The notes below the pieces were generated by a model. That model did not search any database. It saw only the letters and a list, made by a program, of their open reading frames with translations, and was not told the DNA's origin. The position numbers and the translations under genes were made by a program. A stretch of 42,837 nt of DNA, taken from assembly GCA_013043965.1 (NCBI GenBank), contig JABEVF010000078.1, positions 1 to 42,837 on the forward strand. Reading direction: 5' to 3'. Numbering within the stretch: the stretch's first letter is position 1; each line of letters starts with the position of its first letter. This DNA is from Gallionella sp. Lineage in GTDB: Bacteria > Pseudomonadota > Gammaproteobacteria > Burkholderiales > Gallionellaceae. Positions 8,202-18,782 of this stretch are shown piece after piece.

Positions 8202-10559
8202 TTAACTGCGCAGTTGCGCGCCTTGTTGATGTAGTGCATCCACCAATACGGCGATGCTGGTTTCGATTTCCGTATCGGTGGATGTCTTGTGAGTATCTTG
8301 CAGTAACACTCGGAAAGCAAGGCTTTTTTTGCCAGGTTCTAAACCCTTGCCGCGATACAGGTCGAACAAGGCGATTTCCTGCACCATCGGTGCGGAAGCG
8401 CGTGTCATGGCATCCAACAAGGCATGTACCGTGACGCTCTCATCGACCAGTACGGCGATGTCGCGACGTACCGGCAAGAATTTGGCGATCTCTTGCATAC
8501 GAGGCACTTTGCTTTGCAGCAGTGCATCCAGTTCGAGCTCGAACCAGATCGGCGCGAGTGGAAGGCCGTACTGTTGTTGCCATTGCGGATGCAGTTCGCC
8601 CAGCCAGCCGATGATGTTCTGGCCCGAGTGGATTTGCGCGCAACGGCCCGGATGCAATGCGGGGTGGGTGGCTGCTACAAAGCGTAGCGCGAGTGGCGCA
8701 AACAAGGCTGCTACATCGGCTTTGACATCGTAAAAATCCACAGTCTTGGTGGCAAAGCCCCATTGTTCAGGCTGGCTCGTCCCGTACGCGATTCCGGACA
8801 GGTGCTGGGTCTGCACATAGTTGCCGTCTATTTTGGCGAAGCAAGCACCGGCCTCGAACAAACGCACACGGGTTTGTTTGCGGTTCAGATTGAAGCGCAG
8901 GGCGTCGACCAGCCCGCCGATCAAACTACTGCGCATCACCGCCAGGTTGCTGGCGATAGGGTTCTGCAAGGCGAGCGGATTCGGATTGCCGCACAAGTCG
9001 CGTTCCACCTGTTCTTCGATGAATGCCAGACTCACTATCTCCTGATAGTCGCGCGCCACCAGTGTCTGCTGGATGCGACTCATGGGGTGTCGCGATTCGC
9101 TGCAGGGCAGCATGGTCAGTGATGTCTTGGGTGCGATGGCCGGGATGTTGTCGTAGCCGTACAGGCGTGCCAACTCTTCGACCAGGTCGGCTTCGATGGA
9201 CAGATCGAAACGGAAACTGGGCGGGGTAACGCGGTAGTCGTCACCGTTCGCGTTGAACGCGAATTGCAGACGCGCCAACAATGCGGCGATCTGTTCGTTG
9301 CTAAGGTCGATACCGAGGATCCTGACGACGCGCGAGCGACGCAGTGCAATGCTGGGGCGAGCGGGCAGTGCGCCACATGCCGCGCTGATCTCGCCCACCC
9401 GCCCGCCGCAGATATCGACCAGCAATTGCGTGGCGCGTTCCAAAGCCTGTCGTGTGGCGGAAAAATCCACGCCGCGCTCGAAACGGAACGAGGAGTCGGT
9501 AGCCAAACCAAAGCGGCGCGCGCGACCGGCGATGGCATCGGGATGGAAGAACGCACTTTCCAGAAATACATCGGTGGTGGGGGTTCCGACACCGCTATTT
9601 TTCTCGCCCATGATTCCGGCCATAGCCAGAACACGCACGTCATCGGCGATGACCAGGACTGATTCATCGAGTTGCACTGCTTGTTCGTTGAGCAAAGTCA
9701 GCGACTCACCGGGAGTCGCACGGCGCACAGTGACGCCGCCGGATAATTTCTTTGCGTCGAAGGCGTGCATGGGTTGGCCCATTTCCAGCATCACATAATT
9801 GGTGATGTCCACCACGGCGTTGATGGGTCGCTGCCCGCTGCGTTCCAGGCGACGCCGCATCCAAGCCGGTGTGCCGACTGCCGCATTCACGCCGTGCACC
9901 AGCCGGCCGTAATAGGCGGGGCATGCTGTTGCATCCGCCACGGTTATTTTCAGTTGCTCGTTCAGCGTGGTCTTTTGCACTTCAATCGCCGGGGGGGTGC
10001 ACGGGCTGGCGGTGAGCGCGGAGACTTCACGGGCGATGCCGAGCAGACTGGAACAGTCGCCGCGATTCGGCGTGAGCTTTAGCGTGAACACATGGTCGTC
10101 CAGCTCCAGGTAGTCGCGCAAAGTCGTGCCGACTGGCGCGTCGTCAGGCAGCAACCAGAGCCCGTCGCTGCTTTCTGCCAGGCCCAATTCTTTGGCCGAG
10201 CACAACATGCCGAACGATTCGATGCCGCGTACCTTGGCCTGTTTGATATTGAAGTCGCCGGGCAACACCGCGCCGATACGCGCGCACGGAACTTTCACGC
10301 CCGCCGCGACATTTGCAGCACCGCACACGATGGTCAGTGGCTGGATCCCGCCGATATTCACCTGGCAAATGTTGAGCCGATCCGCGTTGGGGTGTTTTAT
10401 CACTTCCAGTACTTCAGCTACCACCACGTTATTAAAGGCGGGGGCGACCGCATCCATGCCTTCGACTTCTAAGCCCGCCATGGTGAGTAGGTGCGACAGC
10501 TCATCGCTGGACATCGCCGGATTGACCAAAGTTCTTAACCAGTTTTCAGAGAATTTCAT
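8202..10559 (-). CDS. pheT: Phenylalanyl-tRNA synthetase beta subunit
   Basis: The 785-residue subunit of the (alpha-beta)2 PheRS charges tRNA-Phe. Visible domains are an N-terminal helix/B1 (MKFSENWLRTLVN), the EMAP-like tRNA-binding OB domain (about 40-150, VVVAEVLEVIKHPNADRL), the B3/B4 editing domain (about 200-380), B5 with RPSIALRRSRV onward, the inactive synthetase-like core, and a C-terminal FDX-ACB domain (from about residue 690, KFLPVRRDIAVLVDE). Length is normal for the family. Unusually, 137 bases separate it from pheS; see findings. The only weak Shine-Dalgarno is GAG about 8 bases upstream. Confidence 0.97.
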   Translation of the reverse strand: MKFSENWLRTLVNPAMSSDELSHLLTMAGLEVEGMDAVAPAFNNVVVAEVLEVIKHPNADRLNICQVNIGGIQPLTIVCGAANVAAGVKVPCARIGAVLPGDFNIKQAKVRGIESFGMLCSAKELGLAESSDGLWLLPDDAPVGTTLRDYLELDDHVFTLKLTPNRGDCSSLLGIAREVSALTASPCTPPAIEVQKTTLNEQLKITVADATACPAYYGRLVHGVNAAVGTPAWMRRRLERSGQRPINAVVDITNYVMLEMGQPMHAFDAKKLSGGVTVRRATPGESLTLLNEQAVQLDESVLVIADDVRVLAMAGIMGEKNSGVGTPTTDVFLESAFFHPDAIAGRARRFGLATDSSFRFERGVDFSATRQALERATQLLVDICGGRVGEISAACGALPARPSIALRRSRVVRILGIDLSNEQIAALLARLQFAFNANGDDYRVTPPSFRFDLSIEADLVEELARLYGYDNIPAIAPKTSLTMLPCSESRHPMSRIQQTLVARDYQEIVSLAFIEEQVERDLCGNPNPLALQNPIASNLAVMRSSLIGGLVDALRFNLNRKQTRVRLFEAGACFAKIDGNYVQTQHLSGIAYGTSQPEQWGFATKTVDFYDVKADVAALFAPLALRFVAATHPALHPGRCAQIHSGQNIIGWLGELHPQWQQQYGLPLAPIWFELELDALLQSKVPRMQEIAKFLPVRRDIAVLVDESVTVHALLDAMTRASAPMVQEIALFDLYRGKGLEPGKKSLAFRVLLQDTHKTSTDTEIETSIAVLVDALHQQGAQLRS

Positions 10560-10696
10560 ATCAGCACTCGTAAGGGTATTTCTAAAAATTCAAAGTTCTA
10601 GGCTAGCCGCGAGAAAAAATTACGCCGTCGCATACGCATCAATATGCGAGAGGTAAATTTTTGTGAGTAACACAGCATGGCGACGAAATTTGATTC

Positions 10697-11722
<1,026 letters not shown>

Positions 11723-11730
11723 TCACTAAA

Positions 11731-11756
11731 CAAAAAAGGAGGCCGGAGCCTCCTTT
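11731..11756 (-). terminator. Rho-independent terminator between rplT and pheS
   Basis: Read on the minus strand, AAAGGAGGC and GCCTCCTTT form a perfect 9-bp stem with a 4-base loop (TCCG), continuing into a run of six T in total. It lies about 38 bases after the rplT stop and 50 bases before the pheS ATG. It probably ends the infC-rpmI-rplT message, or attenuates read-through into pheS. Confidence 0.85.
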
Positions 11757-11793
11757 CAATTGCCGCAGTTGACTACTAGTCTGCGAGACTAAC

Positions 11794-12153
11794 TTACTTG
11801 CCGAGGCTGGCCTTGGCTTGCACAACAAACTGTGCAAACGCTGCCTTGTCGAAAATCGCAATATCAGAGAGCACCTTGCGATCCACTTGAATGTCGGCTT
11901 TTTTCAGGCCGTTCATGAATACGCTGTATGGCATACCGAATTCACGAGCCGCCGCGTTGATACGGGCAATCCACAAAGTGCGGAACTGGCGTTTCTTTTG
12001 ACGACGATCACGGTAGGCATATTGCCCAGCCTTCATCACCGCCTGTTTGGCGATGCGGTATACGTTCTTGCGGCGGCCACGGTAACCCTTGGCTTTAGCT
12101 AACAGTTTCTTATGCGTTGCACGGGCTACGACCCCACGTTTTACTCTAGGCAT
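11794..12153 (-). CDS. rplT: 50S ribosomal protein L20
   Basis: The 119-residue product begins [18 protein letters not shown], the highly conserved basic L20 start, and contains [21 protein letters not shown]20 is an early-assembly 23S rRNA-binding protein and in many bacteria represses its own operon. It is 10 bases downstream of rpmI. Length is standard. Confidence 0.98.
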   Translation of the reverse strand: MPRVKRGVVARATHKKLLAKAKGYRGRRKNVYRIAKQAVMKAGQYAYRDRRQKKRQFRTLWIARINAAAREFGMPYSVFMNGLKKADIQVDRKVLSDIAIFDKAAFAQFVVQAKASLGK

Positions 12154-12163
12154 GTGCTACTCC

Positions 12164-12361
12164 TTATGCGTAAGGCATCATGGTGCGAACCGATGCTCTA
12201 TTGGTTGCGTGGACTTCAGTCGTGCCGCGTAATTGACGTTTTGTTTTGGTAGTCTTCTTGGTCAGAATGTGACGCTTAAACGCTTGCGAGCGTTTGATAC
12301 TACCGCCGGCGCGAACCTTGAAACGCTTGGCTGCGCCGCTTTTGGTTTTCATCTTAGGCAT
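12164..12361 (-). CDS. rpmI: 50S ribosomal protein L35
   Basis: The 65-residue product starts [20 protein letters not shown], the diagnostic L35 N-terminus, and is strongly basic. An AAGGAG lies about 6 bases before the ATG. It sits between infC and rplT as in most bacteria. The 143-base spacer to infC is where autogenous control by L20 usually acts. Confidence 0.97.
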   Translation of the reverse strand: MPKMKTKSGAAKRFKVRAGGSIKRSQAFKRHILTKKTTKTKRQLRGTTEVHATNRASVRTMMPYA

Positions 12362-12454
12362 TGCTGCTCCTTAAGTTATGGTGCGAGGTGTTTCCCGGTT
12401 GGAAAAACTTGATAACCCATACATCACTTTTTAGCGGGGACTCTTTGCTACATC

Positions 12455-12482
12455 GTTTTGACCATCCCCATCGTGTCAAAAC
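12455..12482 (-). promoter_or_regulatory. Inverted repeat in the infC-rpmI spacer
   Basis: GTTTTGAC and GTCAAAAC pair perfectly (8 bp) around a 12-base loop. It lies between the infC stop and rpmI, the region where L20 or an mRNA structure controls rpmI-rplT translation in other bacteria. There is no U-run, so a processing or regulatory structure is more likely than a terminator. The function is inferred from position only. Confidence 0.45.
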
Positions 12483-12504
12483 AACTTGAATTTTCTCGAC
12501 CCGG

Positions 12505-13029
12505 TTATTTTTTCTTGGCCTTCGGTGACAGCACCATCACCATTTGCCGGCCTTCCATCTTGGGAAACTGCTCGACCACGCCGTGCTCTTCCAAGTCTGC
12601 GCGCACCCGTTCGATCAAGCGCATACCGATTTCCTGGTGAGCCATCTCGCGACCGCGAAAACGCAGCGTGATCTTGGTTTTGTCGCCGTCCGCCAAAAAC
12701 TTGATCAAATTGCGCAACTTGATGTTGTAGTCGCCGTCATCCGTTCCGGGACGGAACTTGATCTCTTTGATCTGAACCTGTTTTTGCTTGAGCTTGGCTT
12801 CGTGCAGCTTTTTACTTTCGGCATATTTGAACTTGCCGATGTCCATGATGCGACACACCGGAGGATCCGCCAATGGCGAAATCTCCACCAAATCCAATTC
12901 CGCTTCATCCGCCAAGCGCAATGCTTCCGCAATGGACACAATTCCTAGGGGCTCTTTTTCTACACCGATGAGACGCACCTGGGGTGCGGTAATCATTTCA
13001 TTGGTGCGCTGTGACTTATCTTGTGCTAT
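12505..13029 (-). CDS. infC: Translation initiation factor IF-3, probable AUA start
   Basis: IF-3 binds the 30S subunit and rejects non-canonical start codons. The first ATG (12996) would begin at [11 protein letters not shown] and cut off the conserved N-terminus, but the frame continues upstream as [10 protein letters not shown]. An ATA at 13029-13027 precedes it, with GGAG about 8 bases further upstream. infC usually starts at AUU or a similar rare codon, which lets IF-3 limit its own synthesis, so I set the start at this ATA (174 residues). The N-terminal domain ([18 protein letters not shown]), the linker ([18 protein letters not shown]) and the C-terminal domain ([13 protein letters not shown]) are intact. 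The gene begins 35 bases after thrS. Confidence 0.92.
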   Translation of the reverse strand: MAQDKSQRTNEMITAPQVRLIGVEKEPLGIVSIAEALRLADEAELDLVEISPLADPPVCRIMDIGKFKYAESKKLHEAKLKQKQVQIKEIKFRPGTDDGDYNIKLRNLIKFLADGDKTKITLRFRGREMAHQEIGMRLIERVRADLEEHGVVEQFPKMEGRQMVMVLSPKAKKK

Positions 13030-13064
13030 TGCAGTATCTCCACTTATAAAAACTTTAAGCCGTG

Positions 13065-14969
13065 CTACCCGTTTTTGATTTCGGTTTGCAGACGTTCCAA
13101 CAAGGCTGCTAACGTCATCTGTCCGAGATCTTCACCACTGCGGGTACGCACGGCCACCAATTCTGCTGCGACTTCTTTATCACCCAAGATCAACTGGTAG
13201 GGTAACTTCTGCAAGCTATGTTCGCGTATTTTATAGGTAATCTTCTCGTTGCGCAAATCCAATTGCACGCGCAAGCCCGCAGCGCGTAATTGTTGCGCGA
13301 CTAGCGTCGCATATTGTTCCTGCGCTTGCGAGATGTTCATCACGACCAATTGTATCGGAGCCAGCCATATCGGGAACGCCCCCGCGTGATGCTCGATCAA
13401 CATACCGATGAAACGCTCGAGCGAACCCAATATCGCGCGATGCAGCATCACCGGGGTTTTGCGCGTATTGTCTTCATCGACAAATTCAGCGCCGAGACGA
13501 CCCGGCATCGAGAAATCCACCTGCACGGTTCCGCACTGCCAGGAACGGCCGATCGCATCCTTGATATGAAACTCGATCTTCGGCCCATAAAAAGCCCCCT
13601 CGCCCGGCAGCTCTTCCCATGCCATGCCGGAGACACGCAATGCGGCGCGCAAGGCATCTTCGGATTTATCCCAGATTTCGTCCGAGCCAACCCGGCTCTC
13701 GGGGCGCAGTGCCAACTTCACTGCCACCTCGTTGAAACCGAAGTCGCGGTATACCTTCAATACCAGCGCATTAAAAGCCGTCACCTCGGATTCGATCTGG
13801 CCATCGGTACAAAAAATGTGTCCGTCGTCCTGTACGAAACCGCGCACCCGCATCAAGCCATGCAAGCCGCCGGACGGCTCGTTGCGGTGGCATGAGCCGA
13901 ACTCGCCATAGCGCAACGGCAGCTCACGATAAGAACGCAAATCGGAATTGAACACTTGAATGTGGCCGGGGCAGTTCATCGGCTTGATGGCGTATTCGCG
14001 TTTTTCCGACTCGGTCGTAAACATGCCCGCCTTGAAATGTTCCCAGTGGCCAGACTTTTCCCAGAGTACGCGGTCTATGATCTGCGGGCAACGCACTTCC
14101 TGATAAGCATTGTCCAGATAAACGCGGCGCATATACTGCTCGATCGCCTGCCACAACGCCCAGCCTTTGGGATGCCAGAAAACCATACCCGGTGCCTCAT
14201 CTTGCATGTGGAACAGATCGAGTTGCTTGGCGATTTTGCGATGGTCGCGCTTTTCGGCTTCCTCGAGTTGATGCAAATAGGCATCCAGCTCTTCTTTTTT
14301 CGCCCAAGCCGTGCCGTAGATGCGTTGCAGCATCTCGTTCTTGGAGTCCCCGCGCCAATAGGCGCCGGCCAGTTTCATCAGCTTGAAGGCTTTCAGCTTG
14401 CCTGTGGACGGCACGTGCGGGCCGCGACACAGGTCGGTGAAATCACCTTCCGTATATAAGGACACCTCCTGGTCGGCAGGGATGGACGCGATGATCTCTG
14501 CCTTGTAATGCTCGTTGATACTCTTGAAGTAGTCGACCGCATCGTCGCGTGACAACACTTTGCGCGTGACCGGGATATCCCGTTTGGCCAATTCGCCCAT
14601 GCGCTTCTCGATTGCTGTCAAATCATCCGGGGTGAACGGGCGGTGATAGGAAAAGTCGTAAAAAAAACCGTTTTCGATGACCGGACCTATCGTGACTTGC
14701 GCTTCGGGGAACAGCTCTTTCACGGCATAAGCGAGCAAGTGGGCGGTGGAGTGGCGGATGATCTCCAGTCCAGCGGCATCTTTATCGGTGACGATAGCTA
14801 GTGCGGTATTTTGTGTAATGAGGTGAGAAGTGTCGACCAGCTGGCCGTTTACTTTGCCTGCCAAGGCCGCGCGCGCCAGCCCTGCGCCTATGCTGAGTGC
14901 GACCTCGGCGATAGTGACGGGCTGTTCGAAGCTGCGGGTGGAGCCATCCGGCAACGTAATAACGGGCAT
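13065..14969 (-). CDS. thrS: Threonyl-tRNA synthetase
   Basis: This 634-residue class II synthetase charges tRNA-Thr. It has the N-terminal TGS domain ([16 protein letters not shown]), the editing domain with the conserved [16 protein letters not shown], and the catalytic core with MNCPGHI (zinc ligand Cys). Motif 2 is [22 protein letters not shown] and the anticodon-binding domain starts around residue 530 ([12 protein letters not shown]). The C-terminus has the typical [10 protein letters not shown]. Length matches the full family architecture. It heads the thrS-infC-rpmI-rplT operon. A sigma-70-like promoter and a leader hairpin lie upstream. Confidence 0.98.
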   Translation of the reverse strand: MPVITLPDGSTRSFEQPVTIAEVALSIGAGLARAALAGKVNGQLVDTSHLITQNTALAIVTDKDAAGLEIIRHSTAHLLAYAVKELFPEAQVTIGPVIENGFFYDFSYHRPFTPDDLTAIEKRMGELAKRDIPVTRKVLSRDDAVDYFKSINEHYKAEIIASIPADQEVSLYTEGDFTDLCRGPHVPSTGKLKAFKLMKLAGAYWRGDSKNEMLQRIYGTAWAKKEELDAYLHQLEEAEKRDHRKIAKQLDLFHMQDEAPGMVFWHPKGWALWQAIEQYMRRVYLDNAYQEVRCPQIIDRVLWEKSGHWEHFKAGMFTTESEKREYAIKPMNCPGHIQVFNSDLRSYRELPLRYGEFGSCHRNEPSGGLHGLMRVRGFVQDDGHIFCTDGQIESEVTAFNALVLKVYRDFGFNEVAVKLALRPESRVGSDEIWDKSEDALRAALRVSGMAWEELPGEGAFYGPKIEFHIKDAIGRSWQCGTVQVDFSMPGRLGAEFVDEDNTRKTPVMLHRAILGSLERFIGMLIEHHAGAFPIWLAPIQLVVMNISQAQEQYATLVAQQLRAAGLRVQLDLRNEKITYKIREHSLQKLPYQLILGDKEVAAELVAVRTRSGEDLGQMTLAALLERLQTEIKNG

Positions 14970-14980
14970 AATTTTCTTCC

Positions 14981-15008
14981 AAAAACGAAAGTGCGGACTA
15001 GCCGCACT
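14981..15008 (-). promoter_or_regulatory. thrS leader hairpin
   Basis: In the thrS leader AGTGCGG and CCGCACT pair perfectly around CTAGT, followed by TTCGTTTTT before the ATG. The shape is that of a short terminator or attenuator, or of an operator-like structure close to the start. E. coli ThrS represses its own translation through leader structures; a similar role here is inference. Confidence 0.45.
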
Positions 15009-15080
15009 CGAAACAGTCAGATGCGATACAAATAGCCGCCTGAACCAGGAACACTTCCGGCACTATTTTAAGAGTCGCGC

Positions 15081-15108
15081 ATTATAGAGCCACCCCGGGA
15101 ATTTACAA
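15081..15108 (-). promoter_or_regulatory. Sigma-70-type promoter for thrS
   Basis: On the minus strand TTGTAA (15108-15103) and a consensus TATAAT (15086-15081) are 16 bases apart, about 110 bases before the thrS ATG. The rest of the 14970-15297 spacer holds the leader hairpin and no gene I can support. Confidence 0.7.
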
Positions 15109-15297
15109 TCCGCACGTTTATTTTGCAAACGCGATCCGTGCGAGCCAAAGAGTGTTGTGCAGCGAATGTCATTCGTTGGCCTCATAGTGGGCGGATCGCC
15201 AGCCGGTTGATGCCTGCCACCTATCCAACCCGTTCTTCGGGTTTTTATCCGACGCAATCGAGTCTCCTCGGATGCAGACGCTTGCAACGCCTGTCTG

Positions 15298-16950
15298 TTA
15301 GACCTTAAACTTGCTCACCGAGCTTTGCAGGCCGCGTGCCAGCTCACTCAGGTTGGCGATGCCTTGTTCCGACTGCGCGATGGCGGCATGATTTTCTTCC
15401 GCCATTTGTGCGATGCTCTCAACATGGCGCGCGATCTCGATACTGGCTAGAGATTGTTCCGACACGGAAGCTGCGATGTCATTCACGCCAGCGCTTGATT
15501 TTTCTACAGCACTACCTGCTTCTTCAAGTACCGAAGACACTTCGCTCACATGGCGTTGGGTGGATTGCAGGGAACTCAGGCCATCCTGTATCGATTTTTC
15601 CACCGAGGTGGATTGTTGCTCCAGTGACTGGGTGATGCGGTCGATCTCGTCCGCCGATTGCGCGGATTTCTCCGCCAGCTTGCGGACTTCATCCGCCACC
15701 ACAGCGAAACCCCGCCCTTGCTCACCCGCGCGAGCAGCTTCTATCGCCGCATTCAGCGCTAACAAATTAGTTTGGTTGGCGATGTCTTTTACTTGTTGCG
15801 TCATGCCGGCAATGGTACGGGCACTAATGATAAATTCGTTCACCGAACTGGCAATCTGGTTCACGGTGGTTTCCACCTGAGCAACATCCTTGATCATCGC
15901 TACGGTGCTGCGATTGCCAGAGCGGGTTTTGTTCAGGCTTTGTTCGGAGAGCATGCGAACCTCGCTGGTGTTCTCCGAAACCGATGTAATGCTCACGGTC
16001 ATTTCTTCGACTGCGGCGGCGGTCGATGCGGCCGCTGCACTTTGCGCCTGCGAACCCTGGGTTATCTGGGTGGATGACGTTGAAAGCTGGGCGGCAGTGT
16101 AGGTCACGCGATCCGCGCTGTCATGAACACCGGTGATGACTTGACGGAAGCTATCCAGCAGTGCGTTATAGGCTTTTGCCGATTGTGCGACCTCATCCGT
16201 GCCGTGTATCGGTACGCGGCGTGTCAGGTCGCCATCGTTTGCGGTGCGCGACATCGTATCGCGCATGTCGCCCGTGGAGCGAGCTACGCCGGTGATGATC
16301 GAAGAGCCCAGGCCGATGCCTGCTGCTGCCGACAGCAACATGCCAAAGATCATCAGTATTTCCGATGTGTGCGCGGAAGCCAAAGCGGTATCCGTGGCTT
16401 TTTTGGCGGACTCGTCTTCATACTTGGCTTGTGTCTGCTGCTTTTCAATCCACGCATCAAGCAAAGGGTTCATTTTCTGCAGCTGCAAGTTCTGGGCATC
16501 GTCATATCTGCCAGCCTTGATGGCCCGCACTGCCGGCAGCAAGCCTTCATTTATATAGGCCATCCGCGTATCGACCAGCTCTTGCAGCATTCGTTTGCCA
16601 GCTTCGCCTTGGGTGTTCTTCTCCAGATCGGCAAAATATTCGTCAATCGTGGCTTTGTTGGCCGCGATCTTATCGAGATGTTGGCTGACCGGGCGATCCA
16701 AGGCGGCAGCCAGTTTTCCGCTCGGGTCATGTTGTAACGCGGCCAGGATTTGTGTCTTGTTGTCCAGCATATAGAACTTCACCTGGTTCACCGTCCGTAC
16801 CAGATTCATGCGTCGCTTCGCGATGTCCTGGGTTGCCGACTGCAAATTGGACAAGCCGATATAGGCAGAAATCGTGACTGCCAGGCCGACCATCATAACG
16901 ATACTTATCAGCATGATCAGACGTGCTTTGATGCTCATATTGCTCAACAT
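15298..16950 (-). CDS. Methyl-accepting chemotaxis protein
   Basis: A 550-residue inner-membrane chemoreceptor. TM1 is at about 10-32. A periplasmic four-helix-bundle-like sensor spans about 33-190 ([20 protein letters not shown]), TM2 is at about 195-217 and a HAMP domain follows ([20 protein letters not shown]). The long cytoplasmic signalling coil has the hairpin tip [21 protein letters not shown] and [20 protein letters not shown], which binds CheA/CheW. It lacks the NWETF-type C-terminal pentapeptide for CheR tethering. The ligand is unknown. A sigma-28-type promoter upstream suggests control with the flagellar/chemotaxis regulon. Confidence 0.95.
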   Translation of the reverse strand: MLSNMSIKARLIMLISIVMMVGLAVTISAYIGLSNLQSATQDIAKRRMNLVRTVNQVKFYMLDNKTQILAALQHDPSGKLAAALDRPVSQHLDKIAANKATIDEYFADLEKNTQGEAGKRMLQELVDTRMAYINEGLLPAVRAIKAGRYDDAQNLQLQKMNPLLDAWIEKQQTQAKYEDESAKKATDTALASAHTSEILMIFGMLLSAAAGIGLGSSIITGVARSTGDMRDTMSRTANDGDLTRRVPIHGTDEVAQSAKAYNALLDSFRQVITGVHDSADRVTYTAAQLSTSSTQITQGSQAQSAAAASTAAAVEEMTVSITSVSENTSEVRMLSEQSLNKTRSGNRSTVAMIKDVAQVETTVNQIASSVNEFIISARTIAGMTQQVKDIANQTNLLALNAAIEAARAGEQGRGFAVVADEVRKLAEKSAQSADEIDRITQSLEQQSTSVEKSIQDGLSSLQSTQRHVSEVSSVLEEAGSAVEKSSAGVNDIAASVSEQSLASIEIARHVESIAQMAEENHAAIAQSEQGIANLSELARGLQSSVSKFKV

Positions 16951-17106
16951 GTAAACTTCCCATTGATATGTTAAAGGTTAGGCGACTTAATTTTGTCTTG
17001 GCCAGCTCGTGATAGCGCAGTTGTGCGATGTTTCACTTCGAACCAGAATGAGCTGCAATCTGGCTATAAGCGCGGATTGGGATGTTCTATCCGGTCAGCA
17101 CAGGCA

Positions 17107-17133
17107 ATATCGGCAGCATACGTAATAACTTTA
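17107..17133 (-). promoter_or_regulatory. Sigma-28 (FliA) promoter for the chemoreceptor gene
   Basis: On the minus strand TAAAGTTA, an 11-base spacer and GCCGATAT match the FliA consensus TAAAGTTT-N11-GCCGATAA at 14 of 16 positions with exact spacing. It lies about 157 bases before the chemoreceptor ATG and points toward it. The remaining spacer (16951-17266) has no gene I can support. Confidence 0.75.
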
Positions 17134-17239
17134 GCGGGTAGCGCATCGTCGGGGGAGGGCTTTTAGAAATGGAAAAAGGTATGGGGTGTGCACACGGCTT
17201 TCCAAGTGAGGCATCGCGTTCGTGTCGTTCGAGTCGGGT

Positions 17240-17245
17240 TAGAAT
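17240..17245 (+). promoter_or_regulatory. Possible -10 element for the mla-like operon
   Basis: TAGAAT lies 27-39 bases before the two candidate GTG starts of the next gene. No good -35 is visible at the usual distance, so this is a weak call based on position and the -10 match. Confidence 0.3.
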
Positions 17246-17266
17246 GGGGGCAGGCCAAAATCACGG

Positions 17267-17863
17267 GTGGGTGGTCGCGTGGATACGCTGGTAAAAAATG
17301 AACAATGGGACATCGCTTGGCGTGATCGTCAGGGGCAAATGCAAACGTTGGTGTTTGAGTTGGGACGCGGCCTGCGCTATCGCGTGGTCCTTCGCGAAGA
17401 ACGCGATAAAGAACGATTTTTCCAAGCCTTCTTGCGCCCACCCGAAACCGCGCTGCTGGTCTCGGACGGGGGCTTGCTCGGCAATATCAAAGTCGATGAG
17501 AACCTGCTGTTGCCGCTGAATTATCGCGGGGTAGATACCGATCAGCTTGAGTCGCGTGTGGCCGAGCTGTTCGGGCTGTGCGGGCTGGATGAGGCGCAGA
17601 CCCGGCTGCTATTGGGTCGCTTGCCGCAGCAACTTTCACCTTACCAAAAGCGCGTGGTTGGATTTGTCCGTTCGGTTTTGCTGCAACCCAAGGTGATGGT
17701 TTACGCTTCGATTTGGCACGGGGTGTCGTTAGCCGAAATCCAGCAGATCACCAACTTTGACGCGATATTCCGCCGTTATGTGCCCGCTGGCACCGGTGTG
17801 TTTGTCGATTACGACACGCATCTGGATAACGCCTTGCACGCGCATCAGACCTTTTTCTTGTAG
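17267..17863 (+). CDS. Degenerate ABC ATPase-like protein of an Mla/MCE operon
   Basis: The 198-residue product aligns by pattern with MlaF-type nucleotide-binding domains, but every catalytic motif is gone. The Walker A position reads LREERDKERFF instead of GxxGxGKST. The block GGLLGNIKVDENLLLPLNYRG corresponds to the family's GLLPNLTVAENLxLPLRYHG. The signature LSGGQ is LSPYQKRVV and Walker B reads VMVYASIWHG with no DE pair. The fold thus seems kept while ATP hydrolysis is lost. It precedes mlaD-, lipoprotein- and mlaE-like genes with a 7-base gap to mlaD. Start: GTG at 17267, or GTG at 17279 giving MDTLVKNE. A working MlaF would have to come from elsewhere. Confidence 0.7.
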   Translation: MGGRVDTLVKNEQWDIAWRDRQGQMQTLVFELGRGLRYRVVLREERDKERFFQAFLRPPETALLVSDGGLLGNIKVDENLLLPLNYRGVDTDQLESRVAELFGLCGLDEAQTRLLLGRLPQQLSPYQKRVVGFVRSVLLQPKVMVYASIWHGVSLAEIQQITNFDAIFRRYVPAGTGVFVDYDTHLDNALHAHQTFFL

Positions 17864-17870
17864 GGGCGAC

Positions 17871-18782
17871 ATGAAAATATTTGCCGATCACGATAGCCGC
17901 TTGGCGGTTTTGGAAAGAAAGGTAGGGTCGTTCGTGTTTGCGGGCATAGGCGCGTTGCTGCTGCTGTTTGTCGTGATCGCCGTCGAGCAGGGTATGTTCG
18001 CCAGCACCACGCATCTGCGTTTCCATACCGAAGATGCGAGCAGTTTGCACGAGGGTATGGAAATCAGGCTAAGCGGATTTAAAGTCGGCAAGGTTGTCAA
18101 GATAGTCCTGATGGATGATGGCGTGATCGAGGCGGATCTTTCGGTCAACAACGAATATTTGGCCCATATCCGGCATGGGGCGAGATTGCGCCTGGTCGAG
18201 CAGGGATTGTTGGGCGACAACATCCTCGAAGTCGTCTCTGGAGCAAGGGGGCAGCCGGCTTTGGCGGCAGGAGAGGTGCTACCATTCGAGCGCCAACTCG
18301 GCATGGCCGCGTTGGCGCATGACTTGGTCGAGCGGCTCAAACCCGTTCTGGATAACGTGACAGCCGCTACGGCCGCGATTAACCAGCCCGATGGTTTGTT
18401 GCAACATGCCACATCAGTTGCGGTGCAAGCGGAAAAAGCCAGTGTGGCCGCGATTGAATTGATGCGGCAAACCCGGGATGCCATTGCAACGAATAACCTC
18501 AAGCTCAACCAGGTTCTGGATAAAACCGACGCCTTGCTGGCCAAGGGAGACGGGGTGCTGGATAACGTGCAGAACATCACCTTGGAAGCCGGCAAGATTG
18601 CGGCGGCTGCCTCGGAAGACCTGCTGCCATTGATGCGTGACGGGAGAGTCGCCGCAGACGATGTGCGCAACATCATCCGCTCAAGCAAAGAGGTCTGGCC
18701 GATACGCAATCTTCTCGACGCGGGCGGAGAAAATATTCTGCCGATGGATAGTTACGGTACTTCCCATGTCCAGCCCAAATAA
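17871..18782 (+). CDS. mlaD: MCE-domain protein MlaD
   Basis: This 303-residue periplasmic, inner-membrane-anchored MCE protein forms the substrate channel of lipid-transporting MCE systems. It has an N-terminal TM anchor (VGSFVFAGIGALLLLFVVIAV, about 17-37) and the MCE domain (about 42-130: ASSLHEGMEIRLSGFKVGKV, VNNEYLAHIRHGARLRL, LLGDNILEV). A long helical C-terminal region follows (LDNVTAATAAINQPDGLLQHA), typical of MlaD- and PqiB-like proteins. I chose the ATG at 17871 because it follows the ATPase-like gene by 7 bases behind GGGGCGAC; the frame is open upstream but that part overlaps the previous gene. Confidence 0.85.
   Translation: MKIFADHDSRLAVLERKVGSFVFAGIGALLLLFVVIAVEQGMFASTTHLRFHTEDASSLHEGMEIRLSGFKVGKVVKIVLMDDGVIEADLSVNNEYLAHIRHGARLRLVEQGLLGDNILEVVSGARGQPALAAGEVLPFERQLGMAALAHDLVERLKPVLDNVTAATAAINQPDGLLQHATSVAVQAEKASVAAIELMRQTRDAIATNNLKLNQVLDKTDALLAKGDGVLDNVQNITLEAGKIAAAASEDLLPLMRDGRVAADDVRNIIRSSKEVWPIRNLLDAGGENILPMDSYGTSHVQPK

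Noticed and set aside
11757..11793. A pheM-type leader peptide for pheS attenuation
   Set aside because: No short frame with Phe codons lies before the terminator, so the hairpin is treated as a terminator.
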